Shown here: positions 35,602-40,233 of the stretch, piece by piece
Layout: each line of letters opens with the position of its first letter
Position numbering within the stretch: the stretch's first letter is position 1
From: Magnetococcales bacterium
GTDB taxonomy: Bacteria; Pseudomonadota; Magnetococcia; Magnetococcales; UBA8363
Reading direction: 5' to 3'
NCBI GenBank assembly: GCA_015660855.1
Contig: JACSDG010000026.1
Coordinates: forward strand, 1-40,233
DNA length: 40,233 nt
The notes under the pieces: generated by a model
Seen by the model: the letters and a program-made list of their open reading frames with translations, nothing else
Database searches by the model: none
Told to the model about the DNA's origin: nothing
Translations under genes and position numbers: made by a program

Positions 35602-36080
35602 ATACCATGGAGGGCGCATCTGCGAGGATCCTGAAGGATGCAAACCTTGGCAGCACCCTGCAAAAATGTCCCATCTGCCGGGCCAATCGTGCCAACGAGG
35701 ACTGTCTTTGCCGAAGGTGCGGATCGGACCTGACCTGGGTTCTGGAAGCCCAGCGTCTGGGGAGGAAACTGCTCGCCCATGCCGTGACCGCTCTGGCCCA
35801 GGGAGACCGGCACCGGGCGGTCGCATGGGCCAGACGCGCCCGCCTCGTCCATGCCACCCCTTTGTCCAAAGCCGTGGACCAATTTCTGACCCATTCTGGT
35901 TCTTGTCACGACTCGGAAGATCAAGGTGAAACATCATGCCCTTCGGGCAAAAACCAAAACCCTGGGGGCTTCGCCCCCAAACCCCCACCGGGGGAGGATG
36001 ATCCCCACCGGTCCCCCACTATAATTTTTACCAAACTTTGCGTTTCCAACACCCTCAAGCCTGGACAGACTTCGGCTTAA
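35598..36080 (+). CDS. Zinc-ribbon protein of the Hsp70 module, tail derived from a repeat
   Basis: A 160-aa protein. Residues about 24-45 hold a zinc ribbon (CPIC and CRRCG about 15 residues apart); residues 46-95 are helical and Arg/Ala-rich (LARGDRH-like TPR half, AVAWARRARLVHATP). ATG 35598 overlaps the DnaK stop (ATGA), so it is translated with the module. From about residue 113 the reading frame runs through a dispersed repeat copy (35920-36035): PSGKNQNPGGFAPKPPPGEDD is the repeat read as protein. The true functional part is likely the first 110 residues. Its 3' end overlaps the convergent CofD-GT2 gene by 26 bases. Confidence 0.7.
   Translation: MNTMEGASARILKDANLGSTLQKCPICRANRANEDCLCRRCGSDLTWVLEAQRLGRKLLAHAVTALAQGDRHRAVAWARRARLVHATPLSKAVDQFLTHSGSCHDSEDQGETSCPSGKNQNPGGFAPKPPPGEDDPHRSPTIIFTKLCVSNTLKPGQTSA
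35920..36035 (+). repeat. Dispersed hairpin repeat copy within the zinc-ribbon gene
   Basis: Matches the core of the element at 3551-3762 from CATNATGCCCTTCGGGC on. It has three perfect hairpins: GCCC-TTC-GGGC (35938-35948), GGGGGC-TTC-GCCCCC (35964-35978) and CCCCC-ACC-GGGGG (35982-35994), followed by CCCCCACTATAATTTTTA as in the other copies. It lies at the point where two genes converge. Confidence 0.75.
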
Positions 36081-38091
36081 GGGGAAACAACTTGCAGGCG
36101 ACAAACCGATACAAGGCCAAAAGCCCCCCCCCGAGCGTGGATTTTTTCCCCTCCGCAAGAGTTCTGGGAGAATACTCTATGGGAACCTCAAGAATATAAT
36201 TCCGCAATTGGTGGGCACGGGCAATAACCTCCATATCAAGGTCCATACCATTGGATTCAAGATGAAACGAACGCAAAACCTCGCTGTCAAAAGCTTTGAG
36301 AGAAGACAAAGGGTCGGAAAGATAGCGGTTAAACAACAACAATGAAAGAAAACTCAATATAAGGCCACCATATTTACTGACAAGATACATAGAAATTTTG
36401 TTTCCATATATTCTTTTTATAACCAAGTCCATATTCAAACATTTAATGGCCCGACTGCCAAAAACAATCTGGAATTGATCTTCGACGACGGGTCTGACCA
36501 CCTTTAAAATATCCTGGGCCGAATATTCACCATCGGCGGGAAATAAAACGATGATATTTCCCTTGGCCTTGGAAACACCCAACCGAATGGCCGCCCCCCG
36601 CCCCCTGACGTTCGCCTTCAATTGGAAACACCGCACAAACCGTTCTTTGAGTGCCTCTTTCAGAGTGCCGTCCTGAGAACCGCCATCAACAAAAACAATC
36701 TCCTTGCCTACCCCCAGAGGAGAAAAATCCAAATGAATCAACTCTTGCAAAACCCGACGAATTGTTGACACTTCATCAATTCCGGGAACGACAATGGATA
36801 CCATATAATGGTGCGGTTGCAGTTTGTATTCGTGTAACTGTTTGTAAAGGGTCAACAACTCGGAAAGAATCTGATCGCCGGAATGGCGGCCAGTAGACTC
36901 TTCCCAGTCGCCGATGGTCACCAACTTGGGATCAATTTGCAGATCGTTGATATTCAAAGGCAAATAAAAGGTTTTATTGGGGTTTCTCTCAATCTGGTCA
37001 CTATCGGGTTCCTGAACCATCATGCGGGTGATCAGGTTTGTCCTTTTGGGATGGCGGGTCCCCCTGGCCGACATGAAATAAAAAAAACGTTCAATCAATT
37101 CCTGAACGGTTGCCAACGGAATGTCATGATCAGGCACAATATTACCGATAAACACCTTCTCTGCCTTATCGTTGTGTTCAATGGATTCCGGAACCTGGGC
37201 CACCATGTAGGAAGGATACAGGGAAGAATGCTGGGTACCGGGGCCATAGACGATCAGGTCCGCCTGTTCCAACACCTGTAATGCTTCGGGATTGGGGGAG
37301 GGGACGATGTTTTTTTTGGCGAGAAATTCCCTGCGCCCATCCATGGACAGGGAATGGAGCGTTTGCAGTTCATCCTGAGATAAATAGTCCGGCAACAAAA
37401 ACAAATCGTCTATCTTCGCATCATCCGCGTGAACCGACACAATGCTGGCTTCATCATGCAGAAATACGCCGTTTTCCTTCAAACCGACAAGAACCTGATT
37501 GCTGCCATCGGTAATATTCAGGACACGGCCAAAAATTTCACAGCGATCCTGAAACACCTTCGTGGTCAGGTTAAAATCCCGGTTGCAGGCCAGATAGCAA
37601 CCACTGAACAGTAAATTGCCAATGGAGGTATCCCCGTAGTCAAAAAATATTTCTTGATGGCGTTGTTTTTGTTCGTATTCCAGAAAAACTTTGAGATAAT
37701 CGGAAATCCAATGACTTTGGCAAACCTTGATCGTCTGGTAGGGCTTGGCCAAAACTGGATAGGGAAAATCCCGTTCCCGGTTAACCAGAGCATTGAGACA
37801 GGTCAGGGCAAACTCCCGCGAGATTCCAAGGGGAAAACGATGTTCAAGAATGGTTTTCAGGGACTCTGCCCCGGACGCATCGTCGGGGATCAGGTTGATC
37901 ACGTTTTTGCGCACGTCGGAAGGACCCAACATGCCCGGAATGAAGGCACGCAGACGCCCGGTGGACAGGCCATCGTCGTAGGCGTTCACCAGAATGACCA
38001 AGTCAATCCCGGCATAATCCTGGAATGCCTTGATAATGTTGGATGCCCCACGGCCCCCACTGAAAACCACAACTTTGAGTAATTTTTTCAT
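36055..38091 (-). CDS. CofD/YvcK-like domain fused to a GT2 (DPM1-like) glycosyltransferase
   Basis: A 678-aa two-domain protein. Residues 1 to about 425 follow the CofD/YvcK fold (2-phospho-L-lactate transferase and gluconeogenesis-factor families): VVVFSGGRGASNIIKAF at the N-terminus, GMLGPSDVRKNVINLI, and LIVYGPGTQHSSLYPSYMV near 290. Residues about 440-678 are a GT2 domain like polyprenol-phosphate mannosyltransferase: VSIVVPGIDEVSTI, EIVFVDGGSQDGT, VRGRGAAIRLGVSKAKG, and FPADGEYSAQD where relatives have DAD; the first Asp is thus Pro. The C-terminus has one short hydrophobic stretch (LILSFLSLLLF) but no clear multi-TM anchor. Start ATG 38091 has GGAG upstream. Product unknown; a sugar-phosphate or lipid-linked sugar role is inferred. 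Confidence 0.8.
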   Translation of the reverse strand: MKKLLKVVVFSGGRGASNIIKAFQDYAGIDLVILVNAYDDGLSTGRLRAFIPGMLGPSDVRKNVINLIPDDASGAESLKTILEHRFPLGISREFALTCLNALVNRERDFPYPVLAKPYQTIKVCQSHWISDYLKVFLEYEQKQRHQEIFFDYGDTSIGNLLFSGCYLACNRDFNLTTKVFQDRCEIFGRVLNITDGSNQVLVGLKENGVFLHDEASIVSVHADDAKIDDLFLLPDYLSQDELQTLHSLSMDGRREFLAKKNIVPSPNPEALQVLEQADLIVYGPGTQHSSLYPSYMVAQVPESIEHNDKAEKVFIGNIVPDHDIPLATVQELIERFFYFMSARGTRHPKRTNLITRMMVQEPDSDQIERNPNKTFYLPLNINDLQIDPKLVTIGDWEESTGRHSGDQILSELLTLYKQLHEYKLQPHHYMVSIVVPGIDEVSTIRRVLQELIHLDFSPLGVGKEIVFVDGGSQDGTLKEALKERFVRCFQLKANVRGRGAAIRLGVSKAKGNIIVLFPADGEYSAQDILKVVRPVVEDQFQIVFGSRAIKCLNMDLVIKRIYGNKISMYLVSKYGGLILSFLSLLLFNRYLSDPLSSLKAFDSEVLRSFHLESNGMDLDMEVIARAHQLRNYILEVPIEYSPRTLAEGKKSTLGGGLLALYRFVACKLFPLKPKSVQA

Positions 38092-38402
38092 GGATGAGGC
38101 GACTCCAACTTAGTTTGCCAAGGGCATTCCCTCACTCCAACGTCGTCTTGATCTTAATCTGTTTTTGGTCCTACGGCCAAGCGAATAAGCACCGATGTGG
38201 TTCCTTTTCAAGGATGGCGGTTCAATCTGGATGCCCGTGGGGGATGTATGAATTTTGCATTTGACTTTTGCCCCAAAGTCAAGCATGTTTCCAAAGGAAA
38301 TCAAGGTAGTCGGATCAGTCGTTGCAGAAGCTTTATTGCCCATGGGGGTTTGGTTCTTGCCCGAAGGGTGCCATGTTTGCAAAACCTCAAGAGAGATTCA
38401 AA
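38092..38402. other. Divergent gap between the CofD-GT2 and GIN-domain genes
   Basis: No gene is recognised; an open 90-codon minus-strand frame (38110-38382) begins at a TTG inside the repeat and matches no family I know. It contains a perfect 8-bp hairpin (TTGACTTT, loop TGCCCC, AAAGTCAA, 38261-38282) and an inverted repeat fragment (38336-38378). No convincing promoter for either gene was found. Confidence 0.55.
38336..38378 (-). repeat. Dispersed hairpin repeat, inverted fragment
   Basis: On the minus strand it reads ATGGCACCCTTCGGGCAAGAACCAAACCCCC, matching the start of the hairpin core at 3618-3650 and 35935-35965. The first hairpin is decayed (CACCC against GGGC). It lies just upstream of the GIN-domain gene; a longer frame starting within it is therefore rejected as that gene's start. 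Confidence 0.6.
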
Positions 38403-39275
38403 ATGACCCATGCACCCGCTTGTGATCAAAAAAAATACCGGCCTGATCAGGGGCAAACGGAACGCCCGCTTTTCCGTGGGAAAACCAGCCTGGCCGGCTT
38501 GGCGGGCTGGTTATTCATTTCTTGTCTCGCAGCCCCGCAGGCCCACGCTGGAAACAAGCTTTTTTCGGCCAAATCCCTGGAATTTGAAGGGGTGGCTGCC
38601 AAAGTGACCATCACGGTCGAGGAGGGGCTTGCGGGAGTCCAATGGATCAACGAGGATGCGGCAAAAAAAGCCTACCGTTTTGATGTGGTCAAGGGTGTGC
38701 TTATGGTCACGCCCACCCATTCCGCAACCAATGACCATGTTTCGGTCGTTACGGAAGGCGGCGTTTCGGTAACCCAGTCGGGTTCCAACAATACCGTCTC
38801 CGTCAATGTCGGCGGTAACGACGCATCGGTTCACGTCACTTCCCGCCAGATGCCCCCCTTGGAACTTCGCATCCCAGGGCATTTTCCGATGAAAGCCAAG
38901 GGAGTCTCAGGCCTGTGGACGGTCGGCAACACAGGCGCACCCATGGAATTTTCCCTCAACTCCGGCGATGCCCATATTGGCAATGTCACACGGGCCAAAC
39001 TTGAAATTCAAGGGTCGGGAACCATTCACACCACCCGGGTCGATGAATCCCTGGTCGCCACCATCAGCGGCAGCGGTGAACTTGATGTGAAGACAAGCCG
39101 TCTGGACAGCCTCGACATTTCCATTGAGGGTGCCGGTTCTGTCCATGTAGGCGGAGAATCCCGGACGGCACGAGTTACGGTCCAGGGGACCGGCGATGTG
39201 GATGTTGAGCGGGTCAAAGAACGCCCGCAAGTAACAGTGGACGGCGTCGGCTCGGTCAACATCGGCGGCTGGTGA
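38403..39275 (+). CDS. Exported GIN-domain (DUF2807) protein
   Basis: A 290-aa exported protein. After a long polar n-region, residues about 29-48 (SLAGLAGWLFISCLAAPQAHA) form a signal peptide ending AHA-G. The rest is beta-strand repeats of the head-GIN type (DUF2807): FEGVAAKVTITVEEG, then runs such as LEIQGSGTIHT, VATISGSGELDVKT, DISIEGAGSVHVGG and VTVQGTGDVDVERV, each a Gly-Ser turn in a predicted beta-solenoid. Function of the family is not established; periplasmic or surface location is likely. ATG 38403 has AAGAGAG upstream; 27 residues of an upstream extension would be read from a repeat and are left out. Confidence 0.82.
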   Translation: MTHAPACDQKKYRPDQGQTERPLFRGKTSLAGLAGWLFISCLAAPQAHAGNKLFSAKSLEFEGVAAKVTITVEEGLAGVQWINEDAAKKAYRFDVVKGVLMVTPTHSATNDHVSVVTEGGVSVTQSGSNNTVSVNVGGNDASVHVTSRQMPPLELRIPGHFPMKAKGVSGLWTVGNTGAPMEFSLNSGDAHIGNVTRAKLEIQGSGTIHTTRVDESLVATISGSGELDVKTSRLDSLDISIEGAGSVHVGGESRTARVTVQGTGDVDVERVKERPQVTVDGVGSVNIGGW

Positions 39276-39300
39276 TTCCAAATCAAAGATCGTCGAGGCG

Positions 39301-40110
39301 TTATTTACCTTTCCGGTCTTTCATGGTCTTCACCCGCATTTTCGCTTCCACAACTTCCTCCCGGCTCATTTTCAAAGCCATGCGGTCGCGACGTTTGGCG
39401 GCCTCTGCGATGCCTTTGTCGGCGGCCATGGAATACCAATAATAGGCTTGCACCAGATCTTTTTCTACCCCAATCCCGTCTTCGTACAAACTGGATAACC
39501 GCACCATGGCCTTGTCATTACCCTGATCGGCGGCGCGCTGATACCATTTGGCCGATTCGCTGATATCCTTGTTCACCCCCTGCCCCAGGGCATACTTGAC
39601 ACCCAGATTGTAACTGGCACGATCGGAATAGTCGGCAGCCTTGCGATACCATTTGATGGCTTCAAGCTTGTCGGCGACAGTTCCAATGCCTCGGTCATAG
39701 AGGGTTCCCAGATTATTCTGCGATTCGGGATAGCCCTGTTGCGCCGACTGCTGCAAATATTTAAAGGCGACCGCCTGCTCTTCAGGCTTGGCTGGTCCTT
39801 CAAGAAATTTGGTGGCCACATTGAACTGGGCAACAGCATCACCACTTTCCGCCGCCATCTGAAACCATTTGACCGCCTCTTCGCGATTTTTTTCCACCCC
39901 CAGCCCATGGTCAAACAGCAGACCTATGTTGTTTTGCGCACTGCCACTGCCCTGTTCGGCCAGGGGATACCATAACCGCATGGCGGTCGTATAATCACCA
40001 TGCTGAAAAGCGACAACCCCCTGATCAAACGTCTCCTCGGCATGAAGATGTCCAGCCAGAAACAGAGAAAATAAAGATGCGACCATTGTTTTGATGATTG
40101 GACGATTCAT
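39301..40110 (-). CDS. Secreted Sel1-repeat (TPR-like) protein
   Basis: A 269-aa protein with a signal peptide (MNRPIIKTMVASLFSLFLA, cleavage after LHA) and about six Sel1-like repeats of roughly 36 residues, each with an A-x-x-x-L-x-x-x-Y/F-x-x-G-x-G-V pattern (for example AQNNIGLLFDHGLGVEKN, SQNNLGTLYDRGIGTVAD, AMVRLSSLYEDGIGVEKD). The C-terminus is basic (KTMKDRKGK). Sel1 proteins act as periplasmic or secreted scaffolds; partner unknown. ATG 40110 has GAGG seven bases upstream; the ATG/TTG-type start at 40122 is less likely. It is convergent with the GIN-domain gene, 25 bp apart. Confidence 0.9.
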   Translation of the reverse strand: MNRPIIKTMVASLFSLFLAGHLHAEETFDQGVVAFQHGDYTTAMRLWYPLAEQGSGSAQNNIGLLFDHGLGVEKNREEAVKWFQMAAESGDAVAQFNVATKFLEGPAKPEEQAVAFKYLQQSAQQGYPESQNNLGTLYDRGIGTVADKLEAIKWYRKAADYSDRASYNLGVKYALGQGVNKDISESAKWYQRAADQGNDKAMVRLSSLYEDGIGVEKDLVQAYYWYSMAADKGIAEAAKRRDRMALKMSREEVVEAKMRVKTMKDRKGK

Positions 40111-40130
40111 TGGAAACCTCATAAGCCTGT

Positions 40131-40233
40131 TTTTTGAACATGATGCCCTGCGGGCATAAAGTCAAAATCAAAACCCTGGGGCTGCGCCCCTAGACCCCCC
40201 TTGGGGGGCAGTAAAATCAAAATCAAAGTCAAA
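40131..40233 (+). repeat. Dispersed hairpin repeat, copy at the window end
   Basis: Three hairpins in the same order as at 3622 and 35938: GCCC-TGC-GGGC (40145-40155), GGGGC-TGC-GCCCC (40178-40190) and CCCCCC-TT-GGGGGG (40195-40208), followed by AAATCAAAATCAAAGTC. The loops differ from the other copies (TGC rather than TTC) while the stems stay paired. It continues past the window and lies upstream of the Sel1 gene. Confidence 0.7.

Noticed and set aside
38110-38382. Minus-strand 90-codon frame upstream of the CofD-GT2 gene
   Set aside because: Starts at TTG in a repeat fragment, has no ribosome-binding site and resembles no family I recognise.
38322-38402. 27-residue upstream extension of the GIN-domain gene
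   Set aside because: It is read from an inverted repeat copy; ATG 38403 has a ribosome-binding site and places a signal peptide normally.
40111-40165. Promoter for the Sel1 gene inside the window-end repeat (TTGACT, 17 bases, CATGTT)
   Set aside because: The -10 matches only 3 of 6 bases and the spacer is a hairpin, so support is too weak.

Overview
The window is a gene-dense stretch of a Gram-negative, LPS-making proteobacterial chromosome. It carries hldD, an RND efflux set and lipoprotein signals. The abundance of TPR and Sel1 proteins, the hybrid histidine kinases and the GC-rich hairpin repeats would fit a Magnetococcales-like (Magnetococcia) genome. That placement is an impression from gene style, not a measurement, and no magnetosome gene is present.

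Layout. 1-2296: the end of an F-type ATP synthase operon (atpG tail, atpD, atpC). 2367-3329: hldD for LPS inner-core heptose. 3330-3796: no gene; the space is filled by two miniature mobile elements, a 167-bp element with terminal inverted repeats and a 10-bp target duplication, and a 212-bp hairpin-rich element that recurs in the window. 3797-9936: a MarR regulator divergent from a three-gene tripartite efflux operon whose RND pump gene is broken by a frameshift combined with missing sequence. 10092-11213: a receiver-kinase protein. 11481-11557: tRNA-Pro(CGG), followed by a DUF433/DUF5615 toxin-antitoxin pair. 12580-16445 (minus): a late cobalamin operon cbiB-cobU-cobT-cobC-cobS. 16561-18690: a large TPR protein with a GT9-like C-terminal domain. 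18767-19777 (minus): an Rpn/transposase_31-type nuclease.

19915-30219 is a signalling island in two divergent units. The minus-strand unit encodes a membrane-anchored ABC-type solute-binding protein, a giant hybrid kinase and a receiver/HATPase output protein, with no transporter genes. The plus-strand unit encodes a three-PAS hybrid kinase and a receiver/PP2C (RsbU-like) phosphatase. One unit ends in a serine-kinase-like ATPase and the other in a PP2C phosphatase, so the pair may feed a partner-switching (anti-sigma/anti-anti-sigma) output.

30287-36080 is a tightly overlapping module: a large TPR protein, a degenerate J-domain protein, a GrpE-like protein, a short DnaK and a zinc-ribbon protein. 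It looks like a dedicated alternative Hsp70 machine. Converging on it is an unusual CofD/YvcK-like plus GT2 fusion gene (36055-38091). The window closes with an exported GIN-domain (DUF2807) protein and a secreted Sel1-repeat protein.

The most unusual items are the alternative Hsp70 module, the CofD-GT2 fusion, the binding-protein/kinase operon, and the two miniature-element families, one of which has supplied the C-terminal tail of a protein-coding gene.
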